Shown here in pieces: positions 1 through 11,323 of a DNA stretch of 64,000 nt. Made by a program: the position numbers and the translations under genes. The notes beneath the pieces were generated by a model. The model worked only from the letters and a program-made list of their open reading frames with translations, searched no databases and was not told the origin of the DNA. The DNA is from Cercis canadensis. Taxonomy: Eukaryota > Streptophyta > Magnoliopsida > Fabales > Fabaceae. How positions within the stretch are numbered: the first letter of the stretch is position 1; each line of letters begins with the position of its first letter. The stretch is taken from contig QAOA01006013.1 in the NCBI GenBank assembly GCA_003255065.1, positions 373,408 to 437,407 on the forward strand, written 5' to 3'.

Positions 1-2
1 CT

Positions 3-3000
3 CTTGCTGCTGAGCTTCAAGCTGATCAGGTCTCTTCTGTTATTGATCGCCGGGATGTTCCTGGTAGGGAGACTCCTCTTCACCTCGCAGTACGTCTTCG
101 GGATCCAGTCTCAGCTGAGATTCTGATGGCGACTGGTGCTGATTGGAGTCTACAGAATGAGCATGGTTGGAGTGCTCTCCAGGAAGCAGTGTGCACTAGG
201 GAGGAAGCAATTGCCATGATCATTGCACGGCACTATCAGCCTCTGGCTTGGGCCAAATGGTGTCGAAGACTACCCCGCATTGTTGCTTCAGCAGCTCGGA
301 TCCGCGACTTCTACATGGAGATAACTTTCCATTTTGAGAGCTCTGTCATTCCATTTATTGGGCGCATAGCCCCTTCAGATACTTATCGCATTTGGAAGCG
401 AGGTTCCAATCTCCGTGCCGATATGACCCTTGCTGGTTTTGATGGCTTCCGGATCCAGCGGTCAGACCAAACGTTTTTGTTCCTTGGAGAAGGCTATGCA
501 TCAGAGGATGGTAATTTAACTCTGCCACCTGGTTCTTTAATTGTTCTTTCTCATAAGGAGAAGGAAATCACAAATGCTTTGGAAGGAGCTGGTACACAAC
601 CAACAGAAGCTGAAGTTGCTCATGAAGTTTCCTTGATGTCACAGACAAATATGTATAGACCAGGTATTGATGTTACCCAGGCTGAGCTTGTTCCCCATTT
701 AAATTGGAGACGCCAAGAGAAGACTGAGATGGTTGGGAATTGGAAGGCAAAAGTTTATGACATGCTTCATGTGATGGTGAGTGTGAAGTCGAGGCGAGTT
801 CCGGGTGCAATGAGTGATGAAGAGCTTTTTGCTGTGGATGATGAAGAAAGTATGGTGAATGGGGAAAACAATGATGAGTATGATGATGTGTTGACTGCTG
901 AGGAAAGAATGCAATTGGATTCTGCACTCCGTATGGGGAACTCTGATGCTATTAATGAGGAAGAGGAACATGGAGTCTTTGATGGTCAAGAAAATGGTTC
1001 AGCAGCTTCCTATGAGAATTGTGAACCCAATGGTGTGGTTAAAGAGAAGAAGAGCTGGTTTGGCTGGAACAAGAAAAACTCGAAGAGTAGTGTTGATGAT
1101 CCTGAGGATTCTAAAGTTTCAAAGAAATTCTCAAAGTTGGGGCCAGAAGGAAGCAACCAGAGACCAGGTGATCAGCAAAAGTCAGCATCTGAGTTTCTGA
1201 AAGAGGATACTTTGGACTCTAAAAAGGGAAAGGATAAAACTAATAAGAAGAAGAAGAAGAAAGGAGCAATTAATGAGGCTAAGACTGAGAGCGAGTATAA
1301 AAAGGGTTTGAGACCTGTGTTGTGGTTGACACCAGACTTCCCTTTGAAAACAGATGAGCTCCTTCCTTTGCTTGACATCCTAGCAAACAAGGTTAAAGCT
1401 GTGCGGAGACTCAGAGAGCTTTTGACAACTAAACTTCCTCATGGAACATTTCCTGTCAAGGTACCTGAACTGAAAACCATAACCTGAAATTCTGAATTTG
1501 TGACTTATTATTGCTCTACATTCCTTCTTTTGATAAAAAGTGTTGCTCTACATTCTTGTCATTCCAATATGCCTATTTTACCTTTAGTTCTCTGATAATT
1601 CTTGCAGTCAGATATCAAATTGTACACTTATTTGATTTCATAGATAAGGCTAGTTGTCAGTCTCTTTTCTTATTTGTCTAAATAGATGATATAAAGCACT
1701 TCTGTATTGTAAGTTAGTGTACGAGATTCTTCCTCCATGAAGGTTCTCTTTATTTTATTTATTTATTTATTTTTTCGTGAGGTTTTGGTGATGGTGAAAA
1801 GAGTACTTTACCTTTGGTTTAGTGGGAAAAGGTGCACTTTAGTAACAACTTGTTTTTGACTGTCATAAGCAGCTCGGAATTCAACAATTTTATACAAGCC
1901 AAAGGAACATTACATCAAAATGTGTGATACTCTGCCAAAATTATTTGGAATTTATCTCAGTTTTTTCCAACAGTTGATTCTCTCTATCCCAGCTGTAGTT
2001 CTATATTATTATAGCTATGTCCGACCAATTACAAGGTACTATATGCTCGGATAATTAATACATAGGGGGGAAAATTTGATGCTTTTAGTGACTTAATGGT
2101 CATCATATTATATTTCACCCTTGTTAAAATCACTCTGCTTTAAGCTGCTAATCCATCCTGCCAAGCAGGGTGCTTATGTAGCTGTTTAAATTTTGTAGCA
2201 TGATAACATCCATCATGGGTTGTTTGGTGTAGCTCATGAAAGTTGAATGTGGGAAGAGTGAGGATGCCCCTGAAGAGTATTTGATTTTTTTTTCGAAATT
2301 TTGGAGTTTAGTTGTCGACGTTGTCACTTAACTGATGAGAAATTTATTTGGTTTGACTCTAAACCCTAAACCAACATGACTCTGGATCTATTATTTGGTC
2401 ATACTCATACTTAATCTTCATGCATTTCTTTATATGAATGCCTGATTGTACGAAAATAACTGATAATGATCACATATCACTGCTATTATTGTTGTTATAG
2501 AGTAGGTTAAGCTATGCTGAAATTATATGCTTCATGTGCAAAGCTAAGATTGCTGACTGTAATAGCTGCCATTGTTTGTATAGACAAATGAACTAGGTTG
2601 TTTTTGTCCAGTGTAGCAGACGAAAGGTTGGAAGATTCTCAGTTAGACTAGTGACAACATGTGTTAGGCATATGGCTAGGCTGACTAATTTTGACCACGA
2701 GTCAGATTAGCCTAAATAATGCTCGAGTGCTAGGTACAATGAAATTCCATTGGTTACCACCTGTCTGGGTCCAAATGGTGATGGTTAATTATTGCTAGTT
2801 ACTGTGGATGTATAAACTATCATTCTCTGGAGATATACAGTCATTCTTTTGTCAAAGATGTGACTTGAACTTCATAGCATCACTGATAAAGACATTGACG
2901 ATTTATAGAACTATGAGCTGTTTAACAGCCAGTTCCTTACCGCTCAGCTTTCTTTATACTGGCTTACTCACTACCTTGCCCTTCTGTAGCTTTTATACTT

Positions 3001-3665
3001 CAAGAAAGGAGCCTTAGTGTTCATCAATACTAAGTAGGAAAACTATATTATTCTTACTTATAATATTGGGATAAAAAAAATTAGTTTCCTATCCAACCAC
3101 TTTTTGAACGCATCTGTATATATTTTCATATATTGGTTAAAATTTCATATTTACATATATCTGCATATATTTATACAAGATTTCAGTATACATGTCTACT
3201 CTTTCCTATATTTTTTTTAATTTTGTTGTGCTATGTGCTTCGTGGGCTTCTGGTTCTTATTATAATCTGTGTCCTATGCAGGTTGCCATCCCTATAGTCC
3301 CTACAATACGAGTCCTTGTAACTTTCACAAAATTTGAGGAACTTCAGCCAGCAGAGGAGTTTTCAACTCCACTCTCGAGCCCAGCACATTTCCAGGATGC
3401 CAAATCCAAGGAATCAGAGGGGTCTACATCATGGATTTCATGGATGAGAGGAAGTCGTGGTGGGCAGTCCATCGATTGTGATAGTCACCGGTATAGGGAT
3501 GAAGTTGACCCGTTCAATATACCTTCAGACTACAAATGGGTGGATGCCAATGAGAAGAAACGTCGCATGAAGGCAAAGAAAGCCAAAAATAAGAAACATA
3601 GGAAGCAGACAGCGGCAAAAAGTGGAGATGGAGTGCATCAGGGGAGTGAGGATGTGGAAGAATAA
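3..3665 (+). CDS. ANKRD13-like ankyrin repeat / GPCR-chaperone protein, 5'-truncated
   Basis: Exons 3-1460 and 3282-3665, joined by a phase-0 GT-AG intron (AAG|GTACCT ... ATGCAG|GTTGCC). The start codon lies before the window, and 613 residues are visible. The frame is open from base 3 and begins with ankyrin-repeat sequence (GRETPLHLAVRLRDP, then NEHGWSALQEAVC). A region typical of the ANKRD13/GPCR-chaperone family follows (WKRGSNLRADMTLAGFDGF), then an acidic stretch, a lysine-rich basic stretch and a conserved tail (VAIPIVPTIRVLVTFTKFEE). The C terminus is again very basic. Animal relatives bind ubiquitinated membrane cargo or chaperone receptors; the plant role is poorly known, so function is inferred from family only. 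The sequence after the stop reads as a 3' UTR, convergent with the glycosyltransferase gene. Family assignment is firm; biological role is not. Confidence 0.88.
1461..3281 (+). other. Long intron of the ANKRD13-like gene
   Basis: A 1.8 kb AT-rich intron with donor GTACCT and acceptor TATGCAG. I see no exon, RNA gene or delimited transposon in it. The short open frame near 2808-3017 has no recognisable product. Confidence 0.8.
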
Positions 3666-4522
3666 AACATAGCATCTTATCTATGGGTGAGTTGCCACAT
3701 TGAGAATCACTGCAAGAGGAAGAGAAATGGTCTTTCTTGTGCACAGCTGACTTTACTTTTCCCATTGGATGATTTCGCGAAGAGTTTACTGGAGATTCTT
3801 GGGCGACCAATTGTTACTGATTAAAAGTAAAGGAGCCTTTATTTTTTTCCCCCTTTTTTCGCGATATTGGATAAAGAAGAAAGCTTTATCTTCTGGAAAT
3901 TGTTGTATTGTCATATGAAGTGAAATTGAAGAGCAAGTGTCTGCCATCAATAGCTTGGCTTCATTCTAATTTTTCCGTGATACCAATATTTGTATCTACA
4001 TCTATATCGATGATTATCAATTTTACATTTTTGTGAGTGGTATTCCTTAAATTCGTTTTAGCAAAATTACTATGATGCCTGCAAAGGAGGCGCCTTAAAG
4101 CCTACATTAAGAATTTAAGAAACATTGACGTTTTATTACTTAGAACTTGCTATAGGAAAAAAAAAATGTAGCTCACTGGATTGGAGATTTTTTTTATAAT
4201 ATTTTATTGAAGGATTAGAGATTGGTTACTTGAAGACATATAATTTTTTTTCCTAGTACATTATAAACATGTAGATTTAAACCTGAAGTTTCTCTAAATT
4301 ATCAGAAAATTTTCTCAGATTGAAGATAAAAAGGTCGAGTTTAAAAGCTGCTCCGATTTCATCAGACTAGAGAAGTAAAAAAGGAGTTCCTGCAGTGGAA
4401 AGAGGTCCAAATACTTTGATTATTTCATCACTTACCATTAGAAATCAAGGTGTACTATTTTTGGCATGTACAAATACATGATTATTATATATACAAAAAA
4501 ACAAAAAAACAAAAAATTAGGT
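3666..4522. other. Convergent 3' region
   Basis: Space between the ANKRD13-like stop (+) and the glycosyltransferase stop (-). It is AT-rich with A/T homopolymers and probably holds both 3' UTRs. No gene or repeat was recognised. Confidence 0.6.
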
Positions 4523-7500
4523 CTACCAAAATCTGTCCTTGTTGACACTTAAGTAGCCAGCCATTACTTTTCCCCCAGTGTTTCTCATCCCATCTATGAG
4601 GAAGCACCAAGTGGAACCCAGTGCTCCAACAAAAAAATCAGAATCAGCAGCCATCAAGAAATTTACCAATGGGTAATTGGTGCTGGTCTCCCTCCCCAGA
4701 CTTGCTTCATAATCCGCCATTGACATATTATTCCTCACTTGGCGTCTCACCTCTGTATAGTGAAAGTTCCAATGAGAATGTGCTCTGGTTTTATTGATCA
4801 CTTCCTGAACCAAATTGAATTCTTAACAATGTTAGACTTTGACTGCAATATAAACATCATCTGAAAGATAAAATGACCATGTCAAGGAAAAAAGAAAAGA
4901 AACGAAAATGAAGGCTGAAAAGCTAGAAGTAGTGAGATAGATACCTGCATCTCAGTGGAGACCCAAATGCTATTAAGGTTAGGGAAGTGCATCCTAATGC
5001 GATCAGCAAGTTGCATGTAGTCTTCAAATTCAACCACTTTCATTTCACACGCTTTGTCTCCCATTCGTACATGCATACTTAGAAGAGGCCTAGGGACCCA
5101 TGGCTTGTGATTAGACCACACATATTCATCAATATCAGACCTTGCCTTGTCATTAGTTTCCTACACCACCAGAAATAATATGCAAAATTAAACTCATGGC
5201 AATCTTGTAAATTCAAGTGCATACACATAATGGTGGGGAGAGAACCAGTTTTGGTAGATACAAGTTTAAAACAAATTTATATTAGAAATCTCGCACTGCC
5301 ATCTACTTTATTAACAATCAGAGCAACTCGTATACTCGAACGTGTTTTCCAACAAATACTCATTTAGGCTAAGAAAAATAGATTAAAGCTAACGATGACA
5401 AACCTTTGGCCAGTGTTCGGTAAGTGTTTGAAGAACCATTTCTGCGGCTAATTTTCCAAAGGCAGCATGGCGGGCCTCATTCAATAAATTACATGTGTAT
5501 TCAGTTGGGAACCTCATTAAGTAGCGTACAGCCTGAAAACGAAATTGATGGCAACAATATCAAATGTGAATCTTCATGGATGACAATAAGTGCCAAATCA
5601 CATATACATCATTCAAGGTCTGACGACGAAGTTTTCAGGAGAACAAAAAAATATTATAAACCCTTACAAGAAGATAGGTTAAAGCTTTATCTGTTGATAT
5701 ATTTTATGTCAATGCTATATGGTATACTGATGCAATTAGTAGAGTTGTTTTGCCATCAAAAGAATGCGATATATGCATCATAAAAGCATAGTGAAAACAA
5801 CACTTGTGCTATCAAAAATATCAGTATGTAATGTCTCTTTTACTTGTAATCATAGAAAAGCAATTGCTATGCATTTTGATTAATTGTTGAATGTATGTGA
5901 GTGGAGACGATTATTCATGGAAACCACAAAAACGAATCCTTTCTTCATGTTTAACAAATACCTGTGCTCTCCACCAGCGTCTATCCATTTTTCTGTGAGA
6001 AGCCACCATACTCCCATTTATTTCGGTTGTTGGCTGCAAATAATTCCAAGGATCACCCCATATCCTGCACCACATATTGACATTAAAAGATTACTAAATG
6101 TTTATATTCAAGTTATATATAAATGGATGCAGTTCTGAGAGCTTGCCTAGGAGTTGGTNATAGTGAAAACAACACTTGTGCCATCAAAAATATCAGTATG
6201 TAATGTCTCTTTCAATGTCGCTTTTACTTGTAATCATAGAAAAGCAATTGCTATGCATTTTGATTAATTGTTGAATGTATGTGAGTGTAGACGATTATTC
6301 ATGAAATACCTGTGCTCTCCACCAGCGTCTATCCATTTTTCTGTGAGAAGCCACCATACTCCCATTTATTTCGGTTGTTGGCTGCAAATAATTCCAAGGA
6401 TCACCCCATATCCTGCACCACATATTGACATTAAAAGATTACTAAATGTTTATATTCAAGTTATATATAAATGGATGCAGTTCTGAGAGCTTGCCTAGGA
6501 GTTGGTCCAGCCCATATATGCTTGGATGTATAATTTTCTTTTGTGGTCACAATTCCTTTACTCCACGCCTCTTCACTTTTCATAAGTTCAAATGCATGGT
6601 GACGGCATTCTTGGGATGTTTCTGGAAAGAAGTAACAACTCCAACTAGAGCGAGAAGAATCTGCATATAAAAGAATGGCTACTTACTGTATCATAAATTT
6701 ATTTTATGGGGTAAGGGGCTAAGAAAATTCTCATTCTAATGGTTTTCTTCAGAGGGACTCCCCTAATTGGGAATAAGTTGAAGAAACCAAACGTTCATTC
6801 CTCTATCACATATTAGAAGAAAACTAGACACATAAAAACTCTGTTTCAAAAGGAACAGAAAGCATTTTAGCATTCAAGATTTACCACTAGAAGTACAGCC
6901 ATGATAACATGATATATACCTTTGCAAGCATCATGATCAGCCCTATTGTAATAGTTAGTTACAAGTACTCTTCCTTCAGTGATTGCAATGGCAAGAAGTC
7001 CACCCATTCCAGCAATCTGAGCTCCAATGCCAAACCCAGGTAATCTCTCCCAATCAGTTATAAGGAACTTGACATCTGGGTCATCGCAGTTTAATGGATG
7101 CTGATGGATCCATATATCACGTTGCACTTTTCTAGTCAAGGGATAATTTTCTTCATCTGATCCTGCAATCTGCAAAAACATTCTACATTATACTTGTTTG
7201 TTTGTGTTTAGTTCTGGGAACAGAAAAAGATAAGCATTCAGTGATCACATAACTACCTAGAAATTGATATAAAAACAAATCTTGTGTGGAAGTGAAATTA
7301 TTTACATTGGTTTTGCTAAAAGTACAAAACAAATTACAGAAACGTACCCAGGGTGGATAAGCACCGTCTGATATAGCTTGATGCCTTAAATTTTTTATTT
7401 GCTCATCGGTTGCAGCAGCAGGGTACATGTCTAAGAATCCCTTCCAACTTGTCCATGGTGGAAATCTCTCATTCCCTGTGCGCTTATCAAGGCGATCATT

Positions 7501-8637
7501 TAGCTCTGCTTTCATCTTGCAATTTTCCAAATGAGGAGCATTTGGCAAAACGGATTCACTTATTCCTTGTTTCTGCAAGTACTCATTTGTAGATTTTGTT
7601 AACAAAGCACTCCAAGCTGAATAAAGCAAAGAGACTCTCTCATCGTTATCTCTTTCTCTGCTGCTCTTCAAATCCACTAATCTCTCTGTTTTATCAGCTT
7701 TAAAATTGCACTCTGTAGTTGTAACCATATCTAAGAATATGAAAGAAAAAAGACATTCGGGGTTAATTGAATCCACATATAATCAAATCACTTACTGGCC
7801 TAAAAACATGATTTTATCACTTCCATTCCACGTGCCTTGTATTATTATTATTATCACTTCGTGACTAAAAGAATGATCTAAACGAAAAAAAAAAAATTAA
7901 GCAATGCAAAACAAAGACTAGGCCTATACTATGATCCACCTAGTTTAGTCAAAGCCGAAAAGAAAAGTTATTAGAGTATACTTAACGTAAAGCATTTACA
8001 ATTTTGAGTCGCTTCAGGTACAAGATTTACATCATTCTCATCGAGTTTCCTTCATGGATAAACGACCATTTGAATCTGAACGCAACCCAATAATTCTTTT
8101 TCACTAAACTTTGGAAAACAGTAGGAACTCATCACGTCATCGGTTCATTTTCTTCAAGACAAAAAAAAAAAGAGAGAAAGTTTCAATTCTTGTTTGCTAT
8201 TCCTTTCTGCAAAATTTTCACAATTATTCAAAAGCAGTATACAGTTTCTTGACCTGATAATCTCCATCAACGACGTAAAATTCAAATAATATTAGAGGAA
8301 GTAACCATGGCCATAGTTATAGAGAATTAAAGAAGAAATACGAAATGGTCGAAAATTAAGCTGGGAGAGAGAGAGAGAGAGAGAAGGGGGTTGACTTACT
8401 GATAATACCGGAACTTGAATTCCATGATGAATTAGCCATTGAGATGGTTGAAAATGAGAAGCGACCAACGCCAAATTGAAAGGTGCCAAACGAAGTGAGA
8501 GCAGCCAAAAACAAAGAGGTAAGGCACACTCCGCAAAGAAACCCCATTACACAAATTTGACATGAAAATGAGCTTCCCATTTGCAGAGCCCTCTGTGAAA
8601 ATGCTCTCTCAAGAGACTTCTGATTTAATGGCTCCAT
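4523..8637 (-). CDS. FUT8/NodZ-like fucosyltransferase-type type II membrane protein
   Basis: Complement of join(4523-4804, 4945-5160, 5404-5532, 6310-6412, 6495-6660, 6920-7169, 7348-7730, 8400-8637), giving 588 residues with all phases consistent. A hydrophobic segment near residues 28-55 (ICVMGFLCGVCLTSLFLAAL) after a short basic N terminus suggests a Golgi type II signal anchor. The C-terminal half carries SMHVRMGDKACEMK, which resembles the HVRRTDK nucleotide-sugar motif of alpha-1,6-fucosyltransferases (GT23, FUT8, rhizobial NodZ). It also carries FFVGALGSTWCFLID, similar to their last conserved block. The middle holds Trp/Cys-rich blocks (WIHQHPLNCDDP, SWSCYFFPETSQECR). Substrate is unknown and enzymatic activity is inferred. 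The intron after 6495 begins GC, not GT. The 103 bp exon at 6310-6412 is present again at 5962-6064 because of an assembly duplication; only one copy keeps a normal gene. Confidence 0.78.
5788..6506. repeat. Tandem near-duplicate of ~350 bp split by a single N
   Basis: Copy 1 is 5788-6158, copy 2 is 6160-6506, and the N is 6159. The copies are nearly identical but differ by a 36 bp indel next to TTCATG and a 12 bp insertion. Each contains one full 103 bp glycosyltransferase exon, and the 3' edge of the preceding exon ends copy 1 abruptly. This fits two alleles or contig ends placed head to tail better than a real duplication. Confidence 0.85.
8365..8385. repeat. (GA)n microsatellite in glycosyltransferase intron 1
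   Basis: About ten GA units just inside the first intron, close to the donor GTAAGT at 8399. Confidence 0.9.
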
Positions 8638-9937
8638 TTTATATTCCTAACAATGTTTCTACTTTCTAGAGGCTTTTTCTGGAAAATTTCATGGACTGCC
8701 AGCCAACTAACTCGTAACTAGATTCACAAGGAAGAAACTTTTCCCAACTTTTTCATGATCAACAAAAAGCTGCAACATGTGCCTCCTCCAACTCCAACTA
8801 CTCCAACCCAAGGACACAAAACCTCAAAAATTACACAATTGTTGTGTGCCACCACTCTCCTCCTTCCAGCTGAAAAATAAAATGTCAGTCTCCATAAGAA
8901 TTCATCAAAACTACAAAACGTGATAAAATTTGAGAAAAGGTACGAAATTCATTTTTTTTTGTTTTTAAAAATTCAGATAATTTTAATATTTGAACAATCT
9001 CATTAATCAAACAAAACTAGAAAAAGGTCAAGCTGGGTAGATTATTAGCAGCGAATCTTTAAAATAAAATAAAAAATGAAAAATTGAAATGAATAAAAGC
9101 GATATCACAGAAAACGGTGGACCTGATGACGGGTTATGAAAAGACTAATGATATTTACAGTTGCGAGAGAGAAAGCAAAAGAAGGAGGAGATGTGTTAGA
9201 ACTAGAAAGCCATTTGAGTTTAGAGATGGCAATGGCATGCAGAGGGACACATACCATTAAAGACAAAAGAAGCAATCAAGTGAGGAAGATAAGAATACGC
9301 AGGAACAGCTTAACCAGAATCCCCAGAAACAGTAAGCCGGAATTTTATCTTACCATTTTATAGTTTTTGAATTTANAAAAAAAAAAAAAAAAAAAACAGA
9401 AAAGCAAAAAGGATAGGACATTCGGTCAGGAACAAAAGAGGAGTGAGGGAGAAAGAGGAAAAAGCATTGGGAAACACAAGAGGTAAGTACCTCAGAAAAA
9501 AAGAGACATTTCATCCTCTCTACTCTGCAATATAATTGTGCAGGTGCAGTCATTTTCTGGGGTAGTGCTAGTGTTTGCCAATGGAGAGAAAGATCATGTG
9601 GTGCAGTTCTCGTATATTCTCTACCTGTGGTCCCCCCTCTTCCTTCATTATCAAGTGGATAACTACTATAACCAAAAAAAGGAACACTTGAATTAAACAA
9701 GTTCATGTTAAAAATTAGGGTACGACTTAGGGAAATTATGATGTGGTGAAACTTCAAAGTAAACAAAACATTTTAAATCTTTAATTTAGTAGGGAAATAA
9801 TGAAGGTAGATGACTGGTGAGCTGGCTGAGCTGGCTGAGTAGTACAATTTCACGTTTTTGTCCCTTTATTCTGTAAACAACACTTTGCTTGCTCAAGCGG
9901 CTTCTAGGCTTCTAGCAGAGGCAAGTACGCTTGGATG

Positions 9938-9964
9938 GTCCAGCTCCAGCTCCAGCTCCAGCTC
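9938..9964. repeat. (AGCTCC)n short tandem repeat
   Basis: About four hexamer units, immediately beside the TTATAA at 9965-9970. Confidence 0.85.
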
Positions 9965-9970
9965 TTATAA
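9965..9970 (-). promoter_or_regulatory. TATA-like site
   Basis: TTATAA lies roughly 60 bp downstream, on the minus strand, of the nearer CCAAT/CCACG element. That is normal CCAAT-to-TATA promoter spacing for a minus-strand transcript, possibly the leader of the glycosyltransferase gene. The motif is palindromic, so direction rests on the neighbouring elements only. Confidence 0.35.
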
Positions 9971-10026
9971 GCAAGCGTACGCGCTGCGTATGACAGACTC
10001 GTGTCAATTGGCGCATAAGGCTGAAA

Positions 10027-10037
10027 CGTGGACCAAT
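10027..10037 (-). promoter_or_regulatory. ERSE-II / P-UPRE-like ER-stress element, copy 1
   Basis: The minus strand reads ATTGGTCCACG, an exact match to ERSE-II (ATTGG-N-CCACG). With the next T it equals the first 12 bases of the plant P-UPRE known from BiP promoters. NF-Y and bZIP28/60-type factors bind such sites. Function here is inferred. Confidence 0.6.
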
Positions 10038-10097
10038 GGTAAAGCGTACGCTTGCTGCGTATGACAGACTCGTGTCAATTGGCGCATAAGGCTGAAA

Positions 10098-10108
10098 CGT
10101 GGACCAAT
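10098..10108 (-). promoter_or_regulatory. ERSE-II / P-UPRE-like ER-stress element, copy 2
   Basis: Same 11 bp match as at 10027, exactly 71 bp away in the second copy of the tandem duplication. Confidence 0.6.
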
Positions 10109-11148
10109 GGTAAAGCGCGTGTAGCGATGGTGTAATGATTTGATTAAGAGAATAATTGGAGGTCTCTTGGGAATGTCGAAAATGTTGTGGTTTGGAGTTG
10201 GTGATGCCAAGGTTGTCCAATTCCCAATTTCAACCAGGGAAAAAGAAAGCAATGCCAACAAGTTTTACTGTTTGCTCTGTGACTAGTTACTAGTTAGTGT
10301 TATCACATCTCATAGTGCATGAATCATGGACAATGAAATAGAATAAAAATTAAATTACAGACCGTTAGATATTCAAGGGGGATCCGACGGATGTCGATGA
10401 AGGAAAGGACAGGTGGGGTAGCGTTGTTTTGACGGGTAAAAAGTAAAACTGGAGCCCTTTCTTTCTCCAAAGCCATACACGTCTGTTTAGCGAGTCAATT
10501 CAATTATTACTAATAACCGTTCACCGACGGGCTCGCCCCTCATATTTGGGATTGGGAGAGGATTTCTTAATCCATTGGGAATAATCCACGATGTCACACC
10601 TACATCACTCATATTACCTACATAAGAAGGAATTTACAAATTTATACATAATACTTTTTTTTTTGCCATGATAAACTTCAAAATAATAAAAAAAATGCTT
10701 TAATTTGAATTAAATTTAATATATTTATAAAATTATAAAAAAATATTTTTAAGTTATGTAATTATTGTGTTTAAATATATAATTAAAAATATTAAATATA
10801 AACCAAATGATCACATAATTTAAAAAATAATTTTATAAATAGTATACTCACTTTTTTTTTATTATTGTGTATTGCAATTTAATATTTTATAATTTTGTGT
10901 TTATTGATCTTTCTCTATTCACTATTTGTCCAATATCTTTTAACTGAAAAAAAAATAAAAAAATCAACTTCCCTTATCTAATTTAAAAAGAATGTTGACT
11001 CATAAATCCAAGCCCAACTTGAGAAGTTCTCATTAATTGAAGCCACTGGGTACAGCTTCAAAGTAGAGTTTAGTGAATACTAGGATCCACTTCCCTTAAA
11101 TGAAGCCCAAAGGCCCAATCATGAGAATCGTCACACCTTCAAAATAGT

Positions 11149-11267
11149 CTCAACGGTCAAAATTTGAAAATCCAGCACATCAGATTCTGGAGCTTTTTCT
11201 TGACCGTTCTGTTCTGTTCTCTTCACTTTACTGTTCCTTAAATCTCTGTCTTCCTCACGAGTATAAA
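11149..11267 (+). promoter_or_regulatory. JASON-like gene proximal promoter with AACGGTCA pair and TATA
   Basis: CTCAACGGTCA (11149-11159) resembles the mitosis-specific activator (MSA) element with one mismatch. A second AACGGTCA core lies on the minus strand around 11200-11208. A TATAAA at 11262-11267 stands 57 bp before the start codon. Upstream at about 11100-11120 are GGCCCA/GCCCA motifs of the TCP/site II kind. Confidence 0.45.
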
Positions 11268-11323
11268 CCAGCCTTCTTTCGTCTTTTGAAGCAAAGTCAC
11301 TTTATAGAAGTTAGCAGTGGCTA

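Larger units (their letters stand above)
9983..10117. repeat. Perfect tandem duplication, 71 bp period
   Basis: GCTGCGTATGACAGACTCGT starts at 9983 and again at 10054. The two copies are identical over 64 bp, to 10117. Each copy carries CAATTGG and CGTGGACCAAT. The lack of any difference means either a recent duplication or an assembly slip. Confidence 0.95.
8638..11323. other. Divergent intergenic region between glycosyltransferase and JASON-like genes
   Basis: 2.7 kb without a convincing coding exon. It contains a single-N poly-A junction (9376), a 71 bp-period tandem duplication with CCAAT/ACGTGG sites (9983-10117), a very AT-rich stretch with weak inverted symmetry (about 10640-10860), and the JASON-like proximal promoter (11100-11323). 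A possible minus-strand 5' leader exon, about 9940 down to a donor near 9492, with an acceptor near 8680, is conjecture. Confidence 0.5.

Noticed and set aside
5962-6412. Genuine tandem exon duplication in the glycosyltransferase gene
   Set aside because: The copies are separated by an N, and the same pattern recurs at three other Ns; an assembly artefact or alleles is simpler.
9136-9363. Plus-strand 75-residue basic open frame
   Set aside because: Composition reflects purine-rich DNA, and no homology is recognised.
10640-10860. Further foldback transposon
   Set aside because: Inverted similarity exists but is almost wholly A/T, with no target duplication; could be chance.
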